Part shown: one piece after another, positions 21,327 to 30,885 of the stretch | How positions within the stretch are numbered: the stretch's first letter is position 1 | Layout of the letters: every line of letters begins with the position of its first letter | DNA from: Mesorhizobium sp. J8 | Lineage (GTDB): Bacteria; Pseudomonadota; Alphaproteobacteria; Rhizobiales; Rhizobiaceae | Reading direction: 5' to 3' | DNA length: 64,000 nucleotides | NCBI RefSeq assembly: GCF_016591715.1 | Contig: NZ_AP024109.1 | Span: 2,232,001 to 2,296,000 of the forward strand | Notes under the pieces: generated by a model | Database searches by the model: none | The model's input: only the letters and a program-made list of their open reading frames with translations | Told to the model about the DNA's origin: nothing | Position numbers and translations under genes: made by a program

Positions 21327-22979
21327 CTATCGGTCCGCCACCTGCCAGCGCGGATTGATCCAGGGTTCCTGGTTGGATGGCGCCAGCGGCGTGCGGCCGA
21401 GGATATGATCGGACGCCTTCTCGCCGGTCATGATCGACGGCGCATTGAGATTGCCGTTGGTCACCCGCGGGAAGATCGAGGAATCTGCGACACGCAGCCC
21501 CTCGACGCCGATCACCCGGCATTCCGGATCGACGACGGCGGTCGGATCGTCGGCGCGGCCCATCCGGCAGGTGCCGCAGGGGTGGTAGGCGCTTTCGGCA
21601 TGGTCGCGTATGAAGGCGTCGAGCTCGTCGTCGGTCTGCACATGGCTGCCCGGTGAAATCTCCTTGCCGCGAAAGCCGTCGAAAGCCTTCTGGCCAAAAA
21701 TCTCGCGTGTCAGCCGGATGCAGTGGCGGAACTCGCTCCAGTCGTCCGGATGCGACATGTAGTTGAAGCGGATCACCGGCTTCGTCTTTGGATCCGGCGA
21801 GCGCAGCGTCACTGAGCCGCGCGACTTCGAGCGCATCGGCCCGACATGCGCCTGGAAGCCGTGCGACTTCGCCGCCGCCTTGCCGTCATAGCGCACCGCC
21901 GCGGGGATGAAGTGGTACTGGATATCCGGGTAGTCGACGCCGGCCTGCGAACGCACGAAGGCCGCGGCCTCGAAATGATTGGTGGCGCCAAGCCCGCTCT
22001 TGAAGAACAGCCACTGCGCGCCGATCAATGCCTTGGAGAAGGGATTGAGCACGGAGTTCAGCGTGATCGGCCTGGTCGATTCCTGTTGGATGTAAAGCTC
22101 CAGATGGTCCTGCAGATTGGCACCGACGCCCGGCCGGTCGGCGATAACCTTTATGCCGTTTTCCTGGAGATGCGCGCCCGGGCCGATGCCGGAGAGCATC
22201 AGGATTTTCGGCGAGTTGATCGACGATGCCGCGACGATCACCTCACGCCGCGCCTTAACGACCTGAATCTTTTTGTTAGCTTCGATCTCGACCCCGACGG
22301 CGCGTTGATTCTCGATCACCACGCGCCGCGCGAAACCTTTGAGCAGGCTAACATTCTTGCGTTTGAGAGCCGGCTTCAGATAGGCGTTCGCAGCGGACCA
22401 GCGGCGGCCGCCCAGAATGGTCTGCTCCATCGGCCCGAAGCCTTCCTGCTTCGAGCCGTTGTAGTCGTCGGTGAGCTCGAAACCGGCCTGGCGGCCGGCC
22501 TCGACAAAGGCACCGTAGAGCGGATTTTTCCGCGTCCCGCGCTGCACATGCAGTGGCCCGCCTTTGCCGCGCCAGCCATCCTCGCCGCCCTCGGAATCCT
22601 CCATGCGCTTGAAGTAGGGGAGCACGTCGGCGAAGGCCCAGCCGGCCGCACCCTGTTCGGCCCAATGGTCGAAGTCATGCGCATGTCCGCGCACATAGAC
22701 CATGCCGTTGATCGAGGAGGAGCCGCCGATCACCTTGCCGCGCGGCGTGGCAAGCACGCGGCCGCCGAGATGCGGCTCCGGCTCGCTGGCGAAACCCCAG
22801 TCGTAGAGGCTCATGTTGAGCGGGATCGACAGCGCCGACGGCATCTGGATCAGCGGCCCCATATCGGTGCCGCCGAACTCGATGACGATCACCGAGTGCT
22901 TGCCGTCCTCCGACAGGCGATAGGCCATGGCCGAGCCGGCGGAGCCGGAGCCGATGATGACGAAATCCGCTTCAAGCAT
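21327..22979 (-). CDS. betA: Choline dehydrogenase (GMC oxidoreductase)
   Basis: A 550-residue FAD-dependent GMC oxidoreductase that oxidises choline to betaine aldehyde at the membrane. The FAD-binding dinucleotide fold is at the start ([22 protein letters not shown]). Other BetA signatures are [22 protein letters not shown] (about residues 83-104), [15 protein letters not shown] sequence [21 protein letters not shown], and the C-terminal catalytic region [12 protein letters not shown] and [19 protein letters not shown]. Its first 8 bases overlap the 3' end of the upstream dehydratase-like gene, so expression should be coupled. Confidence 0.96.
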   Translation of the reverse strand: MLEADFVIIGSGSAGSAMAYRLSEDGKHSVIVIEFGGTDMGPLIQMPSALSIPLNMSLYDWGFASEPEPHLGGRVLATPRGKVIGGSSSINGMVYVRGHAHDFDHWAEQGAAGWAFADVLPYFKRMEDSEGGEDGWRGKGGPLHVQRGTRKNPLYGAFVEAGRQAGFELTDDYNGSKQEGFGPMEQTILGGRRWSAANAYLKPALKRKNVSLLKGFARRVVIENQRAVGVEIEANKKIQVVKARREVIVAASSINSPKILMLSGIGPGAHLQENGIKVIADRPGVGANLQDHLELYIQQESTRPITLNSVLNPFSKALIGAQWLFFKSGLGATNHFEAAAFVRSQAGVDYPDIQYHFIPAAVRYDGKAAAKSHGFQAHVGPMRSKSRGSVTLRSPDPKTKPVIRFNYMSHPDDWSEFRHCIRLTREIFGQKAFDGFRGKEISPGSHVQTDDELDAFIRDHAESAYHPCGTCRMGRADDPTAVVDPECRVIGVEGLRVADSSIFPRVTNGNLNAPSIMTGEKASDHILGRTPLAPSNQEPWINPRWQVADR

Positions 22980-23973
22980 CGTTCATATGCGCCATAAAAT
23001 CGGCGAGCGAGACATTGCCGCCGGTTGCAACCACAAGGACCGATTTTCCCGCCACATCCACCTTGCCGCCGAGAAGGGCGGCGAGCGATGCGGCACCCGA
23101 AGGTTCCAGCACCAGCTTCATCCGCTCGAAGGCGATCTTCATCGCCCGCCGCACCGAGGCGTCGTCGACGGTGACGCCGCGCACTCCGGCGGCACTCACC
23201 GCCGCGAAGGGCGCGTCGCCGGGCTTGCGCGCCATCAGCCCGTCGCAGATCGATTTCGGCCCGATCGGCATGGTCTCGATCGCGCCATGCGCCAGCGAGG
23301 AGCCCATGCCGTTGAAACCCTCCGGCTCGACGGCAATGATCTCGGTCCTGGGCGACAGATAATGGAAGGCGAGCGAGACGCCGCCGATCAGCCCGCCGCC
23401 GCCGACAGAGCAGAACACCAGGTCGGCATGCGCCTTCTTCGCTGCCAACTGTTCGAGCGCTTCCAGCCCCGCGCCGGCCTGGCCGGCGACGATCTCCGGA
23501 TCGTCGAAGGGATGCAGCAGGGTGAGATGCTCGGTCTCGGCGATCTCGCGCGCCTTTGCAGCCGCAACTTCTTCGCGGGCGCGCTCGCCATGGTCGGTCA
23601 GCACCACCCGCGCGCCATAGCCGGCCGTCGCGTCGCGCTTGGCGGCTGGCGCGTCGATCGGCATGACGATGGTGACCGGGATGCCCAGCGCCTGGCCGGC
23701 GGCCGCCAGCCCTTGCGCGAAATTGCCGGAGGAATAGGCCACCACGCCCTTCTTAGCTTCATCCGGCGTAAGCCGGTTCAGCCGCCAATAGGCGCCGCGC
23801 ACCTTGAAGGAGCCGGCCCATTGCAGCGACTCCGGCTTGACGAAGACGCGCGCGGCGCCGGTTTCCCTGGCCAAAGCCGCAGACTCCAGCAGCGGCGTCA
23901 ACTGCGTGGCCGCCGAGGTGACGGCATAGGCCCGCTTCAGATGATCAAGCGTAGGGACGAGAATGTCTGCCAT
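22972..23973 (-). CDS. Threonine/serine dehydratase-like PLP enzyme within the bet cluster
   Basis: About 333 residues, fold type II PLP enzyme of the threonine dehydratase/serine racemase type. The PLP lysine is in [16 protein letters not shown] (about residues 52-67), the substrate loop is SSGNFAQG (about 94) and the glycine-rich phosphate loop is [10 protein letters not shown] (about 192). There is no C-terminal ACT regulatory domain, so it is the short catabolic or IlvA-like form. It would deaminate threonine or serine, or act on a related amino acid. Of the two adjacent ATGs, the one at 23973 is spaced 6 bases from GAGAGG. It overlaps both neighbours and is therefore embedded in the betC-betA operon. 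Confidence 0.85.
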   Translation of the reverse strand: MADILVPTLDHLKRAYAVTSAATQLTPLLESAALARETGAARVFVKPESLQWAGSFKVRGAYWRLNRLTPDEAKKGVVAYSSGNFAQGLAAAGQALGIPVTIVMPIDAPAAKRDATAGYGARVVLTDHGERAREEVAAAKAREIAETEHLTLLHPFDDPEIVAGQAGAGLEALEQLAAKKAHADLVFCSVGGGGLIGGVSLAFHYLSPRTEIIAVEPEGFNGMGSSLAHGAIETMPIGPKSICDGLMARKPGDAPFAAVSAAGVRGVTVDDASVRRAMKIAFERMKLVLEPSGAASLAALLGGKVDVAGKSVLVVATGGNVSLADFMAHMNDA

Positions 23974-25502
23974 CATTCGCCTCTCGGATACCGTTTGCTC
24001 TCCTCGAGATTGTCGAGGTTCATGTGATTGCGCATGTAGCGCTCCGACGCTTTCTGCAGCGGCTGGAACTCCCATGGGTAGTAAGCGCCGTTGCGCAGCG
24101 CCGGATAGATTACCCAGCGGCGCGCCTGGCTTTCGCGCACGGCGGCGTCGAAGCTCGCCATGTTCCAGCGTGCGCGGACTTTTTCCATGAAGGCTGACAC
24201 CAGGTCGGCGTAAGCGGGGCTGGCGGCGAGATTGTCGAGCTCGCGCGGATCGGCGTCGAGGTCGAAGAGCTGCGGCGGATCGAGCTCGCAATGGACGAAT
24301 TTGTATTTGCCCTCACGGATCGCCACCATCGGCGCGTAGGAGCCTTCGGCTGCATATTCCATCAGCACCGGCGCCGAGCGCTCCTTACCGCCGGCGAGCG
24401 GCAACAGCGACTGGCCGTCCGTCCATGGCGAAATCGCACTCATGTCGATGCCGGCGAGGTCGCAGAGCGTCGGCGCCACGTCGAGATTGGAGACAGGGGC
24501 CGTGATCAGCCCGGCCTCGATGCCCTTACCGGCCATCATCAAAGGCACCCGCGCCGCGCCCTCGTAGAAGCACATCTTGAACCACAGGCCGCGCTCGCCC
24601 AGCATGTCGCCATGGTCGGAGCAGAACAGCACGATCGTGTCGTCGAGCATGCGCGTGCGCTTGAGAACGTCCAGAAGCTCGCCGACTTTGTCGTCGAGAT
24701 AGGAGATGTTGGCGAAATAGCCGCGCCGCGAGCGGCGGATCTGCTCCGGGGTGATGTCGAAACTGTCGTAGTCCGATGCCTTGTAGAGCCGCTTCGAATG
24801 CGGGTCCTGGCTATCATAGGGGATGAAGCCCACCTCCGGCTCCAGCACCGGGCAATCCTCGTAAAGGTCCCAGTATTTGCGCCGGGCGACATAGGGATCG
24901 TGCGGATGCGTGAAGGAAACGGTCAGGCACCAGGGGCGCCGGTCCGCATCATTCGACACGCGGGCGAATTCATAGAGCTTCTGCGTCGCGTGGAAGGCGA
25001 CCTCGTCGTCATACTCCATCTGGTTGGTGATTTCGGCGACCCCGGCGCCGGTCACCGAACCCAGATTGTGGTACCACCAGTCGATGCGCTCGCCGGGCTT
25101 GCGATAGTCCGGCGTCCAACCGAAATCGGCGGGATAGATGTCGGTGGTGAGACGCTCCTCGAAACCGTGCAACTGGTCGGGACCGACGAAATGCATCTTG
25201 CCGGAGAGCACCGTGTGATAGCCGGCGCTGCGCAGGTGATGCGCATAGGTCGGGATCGAGGAGGCGAATTCCGCGGCGTTGTCGTAGACCTGCGTGCGCG
25301 ACGGCAGTTGCCCGCTCATGAACGAGGCGCGGCCCGGGGCGCAGAGCGGCGAGGCGGTATAGGTGTTGGCGAAGCGCGCCGAGCGCCGAGCGAGCGCCTT
25401 CAGATGCGGCGCATGCAGGAACTCGGCCGGGCCGTCCGGGAAGAGCGTGCCGTTGAGCTGATCGACCATGACGATCAGGAAATTGGGTCGCCGGGTGGTC
25501 AA
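23973..25502 (-). CDS. betC: Choline-sulfatase
   Basis: A 509-residue type I sulfatase that hydrolyses choline-O-sulfate to choline and sulfate. The formylglycine motif is in [18 protein letters not shown] (about residues 52-69; C-x-P-x-R), metal ligands are in [12 protein letters not shown] at the start, and [13 protein letters not shown] lies near residue 290. The C-terminal region matches the choline-sulfatase-specific extension. It probably starts with TTG at 25502, since GGAG lies 6 bases upstream and no ATG is nearby; the start overlaps the betI stop by three bases. This is the betICBA arrangement of Sinorhizobium with one extra gene added. Confidence 0.94.
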   Translation of the reverse strand: MTTRRPNFLIVMVDQLNGTLFPDGPAEFLHAPHLKALARRSARFANTYTASPLCAPGRASFMSGQLPSRTQVYDNAAEFASSIPTYAHHLRSAGYHTVLSGKMHFVGPDQLHGFEERLTTDIYPADFGWTPDYRKPGERIDWWYHNLGSVTGAGVAEITNQMEYDDEVAFHATQKLYEFARVSNDADRRPWCLTVSFTHPHDPYVARRKYWDLYEDCPVLEPEVGFIPYDSQDPHSKRLYKASDYDSFDITPEQIRRSRRGYFANISYLDDKVGELLDVLKRTRMLDDTIVLFCSDHGDMLGERGLWFKMCFYEGAARVPLMMAGKGIEAGLITAPVSNLDVAPTLCDLAGIDMSAISPWTDGQSLLPLAGGKERSAPVLMEYAAEGSYAPMVAIREGKYKFVHCELDPPQLFDLDADPRELDNLAASPAYADLVSAFMEKVRARWNMASFDAAVRESQARRWVIYPALRNGAYYPWEFQPLQKASERYMRNHMNLDNLEESKRYPRGE

Positions 25503-26089
25503 GGCAGGCTCCGTCCATTGAGCTTGGTTTCGAGATAGTCTTCGATAAGCGCGATGGCGCTCTGAGCGTTGGGGGTGCCGTCCTTCAGCGCGCGACGGAT
25601 GTAGAGCCCGTCGATCAGCGCGGCGGTCGCTTCCGCCACGCGGTCGGCCTCGTTCCGCGGCAGAATGCCGGTCAGCCCGCTCATCAGGTTCGAATGCAGC
25701 CGGCGCGCGTAAATGCGCAGCAGCCGCCGCAGTTCGGTCGATTTCTGCGCCTCGACATAGAAGGCGAGCCAGGCGGCGATGATCTGAGACTGGAATTGAT
25801 CGTCGGAAAAGCTGACGGCCACGACCGCCGAGACGCGCTGGCGCGGCGTCGCCGCAAGGCTGAACGCACGCCTCGTGTCAGTGTTGAGCTCGGCGAGGAT
25901 GTGCCGCATCGTCGCGAACAGCAGCTCGTCCTTGGCGCCGAAATAGTGATGCGCCAGCGCCGACGACACGCCGGCGCGGCCGGCGATCTCCGACATTGTC
26001 ACGTCCAGCGATCCGCGCTCGCCGATCGCTGAAATCGTCGCATCGATCAGCGCCTTGCGGCGCACTGGCTCCATTCCGATTTTCGGCAT
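25499..26089 (-). CDS. betI: Transcriptional repressor BetI (TetR family)
   Basis: About 196 residues. The family start [26 protein letters not shown] places the initiation ATG at 26089. The TetR helix-turn-helix is at about residues 29-55 ([27 protein letters not shown]), nearly identical in pattern to known BetI proteins. The C-terminal ligand domain contains [22 protein letters not shown]. BetI represses bet genes in the absence of choline. It is first in the operon and lies directly downstream of a strong dyad that overlaps the promoter. Confidence 0.95.
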   Translation of the reverse strand: MPKIGMEPVRRKALIDATISAIGERGSLDVTMSEIAGRAGVSSALAHHYFGAKDELLFATMRHILAELNTDTRRAFSLAATPRQRVSAVVAVSFSDDQFQSQIIAAWLAFYVEAQKSTELRRLLRIYARRLHSNLMSGLTGILPRNEADRVAEATAALIDGLYIRRALKDGTPNAQSAIALIEDYLETKLNGRSLP

Positions 26090-26111
26090 TTTGGGGGTCC
26101 GGTTCGAGTCG

Positions 26112-26148
26112 AGATTATTTTTTATTGACTCATCAATCAATAAAAAAT
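26112..26148 (-). promoter_or_regulatory. bet operon promoter with overlapping BetI-type operator
   Basis: A perfect 12-base inverted repeat has arms ATTTTTTATTGA (26117-26128) and TCAATAAAAAAT (26137-26148) around an 8-base spacer. On the minus strand, TTGATT (26135-26140) and TAATCT (26112-26117) form a -35/-10 pair with 17-base spacing. The dyad therefore covers the promoter. AT-rich TATTGA...TCAATA symmetry is what is known for BetI operators of enteric bacteria. Repression of betI and the bet genes by BetI is the natural reading. Confidence 0.8.
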
Positions 26149-26277
26149 CGACACCGGGATCAAACGATCCTGCCGTTCTGGCCCATGCCTTGGGCTGGAA
26201 AACAGTTCACCATTGAACAATATTGAATCACGTGCCGCGAAGGATCGTGCTAGGCTGCGGCGCAAATGGAGGCTGCC

Positions 26278-27444
26278 ATGACCGCATGCATCGTCGGCTG
26301 GGCGCATTCGCGCTTCGGCAAGCTCGAAGGCGAGACGCTGGAGGGCCTGATCACCAAGGTTGCCGTCGAGGCGCTCGACCATGCCGGCATCGGCCCCGAC
26401 GATGTCGACGAGATCGTGCTTGGTCATTTCAATGCCGGCTTCTCGCCGCAGGATTTCACCGCGAGCCTCGTGCTGCAGGCCGACGACCGGCTGCGCTTCA
26501 AGCCGGCGACGCGCGTCGAGAATGCCTGCGCCACTGGCTCGGCCGCGGTCCGGCAGGGTATCCGCACCATCGACGCCAACGCCGCCCGCATCGTGCTGGT
26601 AGTCGGCGCCGAGCAGATGACGACGACGCCTGGTCCCGAGATCGGCAAGAACCTGCTCAAGGCCTCCTACCTGCCGGAAGATGGCGACACGCCGGCCGGC
26701 TTTGCTGGGGTCTTCGGCAAGATCGCGCAGGCCTATTTCCAACGTTATGGCGATCAGTCGGATGCGCTGGCCATGATCGCCGCCAAGAACCACAAAAACG
26801 GCGTCGACAACCCCTATGCGCAGATGCGCAAGGATTTCGGCTATGAATTCTGCCGCCAGGAGAGCGAGAAGAACCCGTTCGTTGCCGGACCGTTGAAGCG
26901 TACCGATTGCTCGCTGGTCTCGGACGGCGCCGCGGCCCTTGTGCTTACCGACACGGCGACGGCGCTGAAGATGCGCCGCGCCGTGACCTTCCGCGCCAAC
27001 GAGCATGTGCAGGATTTCCTGCCGATGTCGAAGCGCGACATTCTTTCTTTCGAAGGCTGCGAGCGCGCTTGGGAGCAGGCGCTGAAGAAGGCCGGGGTCA
27101 CGCTCGACGACCTTTCCTTCGTCGAGACGCATGACTGCTTCACCATCGCCGAACTCATCGAATACGAGGCGATGGGCCTTGCCAAGCCAGGCGAGGGCGC
27201 CAGGCTGGCGCTGGATGGCGCGACGGCCAAGGACGGCCGCCTGCCGGTCAATCCGTCCGGCGGCCTGAAGGCCAAGGGCCACCCGATCGGCGCCACCGGC
27301 GTGTCGATGCATGTGCTGACCGCCATGCAGTTGACCGGTGAGGCCGGAGGCATCCAGGTTCCGGGCGCCAAACTCGGCGGCATCTTCAACATGGGTGGTG
27401 CCGCGGTCGCCAACTACGTTTCCATCCTCGACCGGATCAGGTAG
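26278..27444 (+). CDS. Thiolase family protein (acetyl-CoA acetyltransferase / SCP-x type)
   Basis: About 388 residues. The nucleophilic Cys is in ENACATGSAAVRQG (about residues 81-94). The C-terminal region has the SCP-x style GGLKAKGHPIGATGVSMHVLTAMQLTGEAG and GGIFNMGGAAVANYVSIL. This subgroup is loosely annotated as acetyl-CoA acetyltransferase; the substrate is unknown. The start at 26278 has GGAGG 5 bases upstream and gives MTACIVGWAHSRFGKLEG, the usual family start; an ATG at 26266 would add four residues. It is divergent from betI and 46 bases before an asparaginase gene. Confidence 0.88.
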   Translation: MTACIVGWAHSRFGKLEGETLEGLITKVAVEALDHAGIGPDDVDEIVLGHFNAGFSPQDFTASLVLQADDRLRFKPATRVENACATGSAAVRQGIRTIDANAARIVLVVGAEQMTTTPGPEIGKNLLKASYLPEDGDTPAGFAGVFGKIAQAYFQRYGDQSDALAMIAAKNHKNGVDNPYAQMRKDFGYEFCRQESEKNPFVAGPLKRTDCSLVSDGAAALVLTDTATALKMRRAVTFRANEHVQDFLPMSKRDILSFEGCERAWEQALKKAGVTLDDLSFVETHDCFTIAELIEYEAMGLAKPGEGARLALDGATAKDGRLPVNPSGGLKAKGHPIGATGVSMHVLTAMQLTGEAGGIQVPGAKLGGIFNMGGAAVANYVSILDRIR

Positions 27445-27490
27445 AAGCGGCCCGCATTAAAAGCGCCCCAGGGCGCGTGCGGGAGGCAGC

Positions 27491-28495
27491 ATGTCCAATC
27501 CGGTTCTGGTCGAAGTCACGCGCGGCGCGGTGGTCGAAAGCAGGCACCGCGGCGCGGTTTCGGTCTTCGACGCCGACGGCAAGCCCGTCTGGGAGATCGG
27601 CGACACCGACCGTCCGGTTTTTCCGCGCTCGGCGGTGAAGGCGATCCAGGCGCTGCCGCTGGTCGAATCGGGTGCTGCCGACGCTTATGGTTTCGGCGAC
27701 CGCGAACTGGCGCTGGCCTGCGCCTCGCATTCGGGCGAGCCGGCCCATGTCGAACTGGCTGCGGCGATGCTCGCCAGGGCCGGCCTGGACAAGACCGCGC
27801 TCGAATGCGGCGCGCATTGGCCATCGAGCCATGCCGCCGAAATCGCGCTGGCTCGCGCCGGCGGTGTGCCCAATGCTTTGCACAACAACTGCTCCGGCAA
27901 GCATTCCGGCTTCCTCTGCACCTGCGTTCATGCCGGCATCGCGCACGCTGGCTATGTCAAGGCTGGCCACGCGCAGCAGGAGATGGTGCGCGACGCCATG
28001 CAATCCGTGACTGGCGCGGCGCACGGCGTCGACAACAGCGGCATCGACGGTTGCTCGATCCCGACCTATGCCGTGCCGTTGAAGAGTTTTGCGCTGGGCT
28101 TTGCCCGCATGGCGACGGGCAGAGGCTTTTCGCCCGAGCGCGCCAAGGCCGCGAAGCGGCTGCTTTCGGCCTGCATGGCGGAGCCGTTTCTGGTCGCCGG
28201 CACCGGCAAGGCCGACGTCGCGCTGATGCAGGCCGCGCCCCGCCGCATCTTCGTCAAGACCGGCGCCGAAGGTGTCTATTGCGCGGCCTTGCCCGAGCTC
28301 GGTCTTGGCATCGCGCTCAAATGCGACGACGGCGCCGCCAGAGCGGCCGAAGTGATGATCGCCTCGGTGCTGGCGAAGCTGCTGCGCGATGATGAAGCGG
28401 TAGCGGCAAAGCTCACCCAGCTCGCCCATCCTGCAGTCGAAAGCCGCGTCGGCGCCGAGGTCGGCTCGCTGCGCCCGACGGCGGCGCTCAACTAG
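27491..28495 (+). CDS. L-asparaginase II-type (rhizobial AnsA-like family)
   Basis: A 334-residue protein of the asparaginase_II family (PF06089-type), unrelated in sequence to E. coli AnsA/AnsB. Conserved segments include PVLVEVTRGAVVESRHRGA at the start, FPRSAVKAIQALPLVE, ACASHSGEPAHVE (about residue 78), NNCSGKHSGFL (about 134) and VDNSGIDGCSIPTYAVPL. It hydrolyses asparagine to aspartate and ammonia. In rhizobia this family includes the inducible Rhizobium etli enzyme. The ATG is preceded by GGGAGG. It is probably co-transcribed with the thiolase gene. Confidence 0.9.
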   Translation: MSNPVLVEVTRGAVVESRHRGAVSVFDADGKPVWEIGDTDRPVFPRSAVKAIQALPLVESGAADAYGFGDRELALACASHSGEPAHVELAAAMLARAGLDKTALECGAHWPSSHAAEIALARAGGVPNALHNNCSGKHSGFLCTCVHAGIAHAGYVKAGHAQQEMVRDAMQSVTGAAHGVDNSGIDGCSIPTYAVPLKSFALGFARMATGRGFSPERAKAAKRLLSACMAEPFLVAGTGKADVALMQAAPRRIFVKTGAEGVYCAALPELGLGIALKCDDGAARAAEVMIASVLAKLLRDDEAVAAKLTQLAHPAVESRVGAEVGSLRPTAALN

Positions 28496-28506
28496 CGCAC
28501 GGACTT

Positions 28507-28535
28507 GCTCACCCGCATCGGCCTTGCGGGTGAGC
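28507..28535 (+). terminator. Strong stem-loop after the asparaginase gene
   Basis: A perfect 11-base stem, GCTCACCCGCA (28507-28517) and TGCGGGTGAGC (28525-28535), with a 7-base loop starts 11 bases after the asparaginase stop. The following bases are A-rich instead of T-rich, so it is not a canonical intrinsic terminator; it may define the 3' end or protect it. Confidence 0.5.
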
Positions 28536-28593
28536 CCATGACAAAAAAATGTTCTAGTTTCCGTGACTGTCAAACGGCCGCCGGGTGCTGACC

Positions 28594-29406
28594 ATGCTGG
28601 AAGCGGACAAGGTGTTTGCCGGGTCGATCCCGGAAAATTACGACCGCCATATGGTGCCGTTGATCTTCGAGGCCTATGCCGCCGAGACCGCACGGCGGGC
28701 GGCGTCCTTCTCACCTTTAGCCGTATTGGAAACCGCCGCGGGCACCGGAGCCGTTACCCGCGCGCTGGCGCCACGGCTTCCTTCAGGCGCAAGCTACGCC
28801 GTAACCGACCTCAACCAGCCGATGCTCGACTATGCCGCTTCGCGGCAGGGACCGGACAGCCGCATCACGTGGCGCCAGGCGGATGCGTTGAACCTCCCCT
28901 TCGACGACGCGTCCTTCGACCTCGTCTGCTGTCAGTTCGGCGCCATGTTCTTTCCCGATCGCGTGGCGGCCTACCGCGAGGCGAAGCGGGTTCTGAAGCC
29001 CGGCGGACGTTTCCTGTTCAGCGTATGGGATCGCATCGAGGAGAACATATTCGCAAACGACGTGACGAATGCTCTGGCAACGATCTTTCCGCACGATCCG
29101 CCGCGTTTCCTGGCGCGCACGCCGCATGGCTATCACGACAAGGATCTGATCCGGAGCGATCTAGCTGCCGCTGGGTTCTCCGACGTGACGATCGACACCC
29201 GGGCCGAGCAGAGCCGCGCATCCTCGCCGCGGGTTCCGGCCATCGCCTATTGCCAGGGAACAGTGCTCCGCAATGAGATCGAGGCCAGGGAGGCAGGACG
29301 ATTGGCATCCGCGACCGACTACGCCGAATCCGTGATCGCTGACAGGCACGGCCGCGGTGAGGTCGCCGCCAAGATCCAGGCCCACATTATCGTCGCTGCG
29401 GCCTAG
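28594..29406 (+). CDS. Class I SAM-dependent methyltransferase
   Basis: About 270 residues with the methyltransferase_11/25 fold. Motif I is VLETAAGTGAVTRALAPRL (about residues 43-61), followed by AVTDLNQPMLDYA (motif II), ADALNLPFDDASFDLVCCQFGAMFF (about residues 96-120, UbiE/BioC-like) and RVLKPGGRFLFSVWD. The substrate is unknown. I use the ATG at 28594; a GTG at 28585 would add three residues, and neither has a strong ribosome binding site. Its stop codon shares the four bases CTAG with that of the convergent gene. Confidence 0.85.
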   Translation: MLEADKVFAGSIPENYDRHMVPLIFEAYAAETARRAASFSPLAVLETAAGTGAVTRALAPRLPSGASYAVTDLNQPMLDYAASRQGPDSRITWRQADALNLPFDDASFDLVCCQFGAMFFPDRVAAYREAKRVLKPGGRFLFSVWDRIEENIFANDVTNALATIFPHDPPRFLARTPHGYHDKDLIRSDLAAAGFSDVTIDTRAEQSRASSPRVPAIAYCQGTVLRNEIEAREAGRLASATDYAESVIADRHGRGEVAAKIQAHIIVAAA

Positions 29407-30779
29407 CTCACCTTGTTCCGCTCGACGGTCAGATGCGCGTAGCCGGTGTCGGTTGACTGGGACAGGTCCCCGGTCACCGGATCGGCCCAGCGCTGGCCGA
29501 TGATGGCGCCATTGCTCGCTCCCTCGATGACATTGTCCGAGATGACGGCGCTGCCGGACCCTTCGACGACCGAAACGACGATGCCGGTGCCTGCCTTACG
29601 GATGATGTTGCCGGTCGCCACGACATTGCGCAGATAGGGGCCCCAGCCGAGCTGCATGCCGTAGAGCGGCGCGTTCTCGACGACGTTGCCGGAGACGGTT
29701 GTGTCAGCCTCGGCGCTGATGCCGACGCCGAAGCCCGGCGGATCGGCGGTGTAGGGACCGGTGGTCGAGAGGTTGCGCACGATGTTGTTCGAGCAGACCG
29801 CCATGCGGCCGCCTTCGTTGAAATTGACGATCGAGATGCCGTTGGCGGCTCCGTCGACCAGATTGTTGCTGAGGACCGCGCCTTCGAAGGAGAATTCCGA
29901 ATAGATCCCGGTCTCGCCCGAGCGCGAGCAGGTGTTGCCGGTGATCTGCAGATTGCTGGCGCTGTTGGCGCGGATCGCGGTGAAGGCGCAGTCGGAGACG
30001 ACATTGCCGGAGATGATGACGTTGCCGGCGCGGAAGGCGTTGATGCCGTTGCCGTTCTGGCCGGTACCGCCGCTGCGCGCGCCGATCCGCTGGACGCGGT
30101 TGCCGCTGACGATGGTGCCGTCCTCCGCCGCCTGCCAGCGATGCACCAGGATGCCGCCATTGGCGCAGTCGGATACGCTGTTGCCGGAAATCTCCAGCCC
30201 ACCGGCCTCGACCGAATAGATGCCGGCGTCCGCCGCGCCCGAAATATCGCAGCGGCCCACCCGGCCGACGGCATGCTCGAGCGCCAGCCCGTTCTTGCCG
30301 CTGCCGGTCACCTGGCAATTGTCGATTGTCAGATGGCCGACGCGGCGCAGGTCGAGCAGCCCTTGCGTGTAGTCTGCCAGCCAGCGGTTGGCGCCGTCGA
30401 ACACCAGGCCGCTGAGCTCGATATGCTCGGCCTGTTCGGCCATCATCAGATGGCCGTTGCCGCCATAGACGATGCGCGTCGCGCCGGGCACGCCCGACAG
30501 ACGCACGCGGCCAGGCAGCTTCAGGTTGGAGACCTGATAGGTGCCGGGCGGCAGGAACACCGGCTGGTCGCGGTCGCTGGCCTCAGCCAGCATCCTGGCG
30601 AAAGCCTTGCTCTGGTCGTCGATTGCGCCCGGCTGCACGCCGATCTCGGTCGCATTGATCGAGCCGCGCATCGCTGCCATCTCAATGCCCGGCAGCGACT
30701 TCGCCGATGCTTTGCCCGCGAAGACGCCGGCGACGGCAAGGCCAACGGTCCGGGCAAGCAGCGTTCGTCTGTTCAACAT
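29403..30779 (-). CDS. Tat-exported right-handed beta-helix repeat protein (TIGR03808 type)
   Basis: About 458 residues. The start MLNRRTLLARTVGLAVAGVFA is a twin-arginine signal. The mature protein is built of repeated Asn-rich turns of about 20-25 residues (ISGNSVSDCANGGILVH, VSGNRVQRIGARSGG, ISGNVVSDCAFTAIRAN, ITGNTCSRSGETGIYSE, VSGNVVENAPLYGMQLG), as in right-handed parallel beta-helix proteins such as pectate lyases. An early segment, FLPPGTYQVSNLKLPGRVRLSG, is of the pectate-lyase-3-like type. This fits the uncharacterised Tat-translocated repeat family TIGR03808 of Hyphomicrobiales. It may bind or cleave polysaccharide; no catalytic residues can be assigned. Confidence 0.85.
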   Translation of the reverse strand: MLNRRTLLARTVGLAVAGVFAGKASAKSLPGIEMAAMRGSINATEIGVQPGAIDDQSKAFARMLAEASDRDQPVFLPPGTYQVSNLKLPGRVRLSGVPGATRIVYGGNGHLMMAEQAEHIELSGLVFDGANRWLADYTQGLLDLRRVGHLTIDNCQVTGSGKNGLALEHAVGRVGRCDISGAADAGIYSVEAGGLEISGNSVSDCANGGILVHRWQAAEDGTIVSGNRVQRIGARSGGTGQNGNGINAFRAGNVIISGNVVSDCAFTAIRANSASNLQITGNTCSRSGETGIYSEFSFEGAVLSNNLVDGAANGISIVNFNEGGRMAVCSNNIVRNLSTTGPYTADPPGFGVGISAEADTTVSGNVVENAPLYGMQLGWGPYLRNVVATGNIIRKAGTGIVVSVVEGSGSAVISDNVIEGASNGAIIGQRWADPVTGDLSQSTDTGYAHLTVERNKVS

Positions 30780-30885
30780 CGGCACAGGTCCTGGCGTTTC
30801 GCCGTGCACGTCGCAGGAATCGTGCCAGGGCAGGCGCTTTGCCAAATCGCTTGTGCCGTCGCCCCGCCAAGCCTAAGTTCACTTT

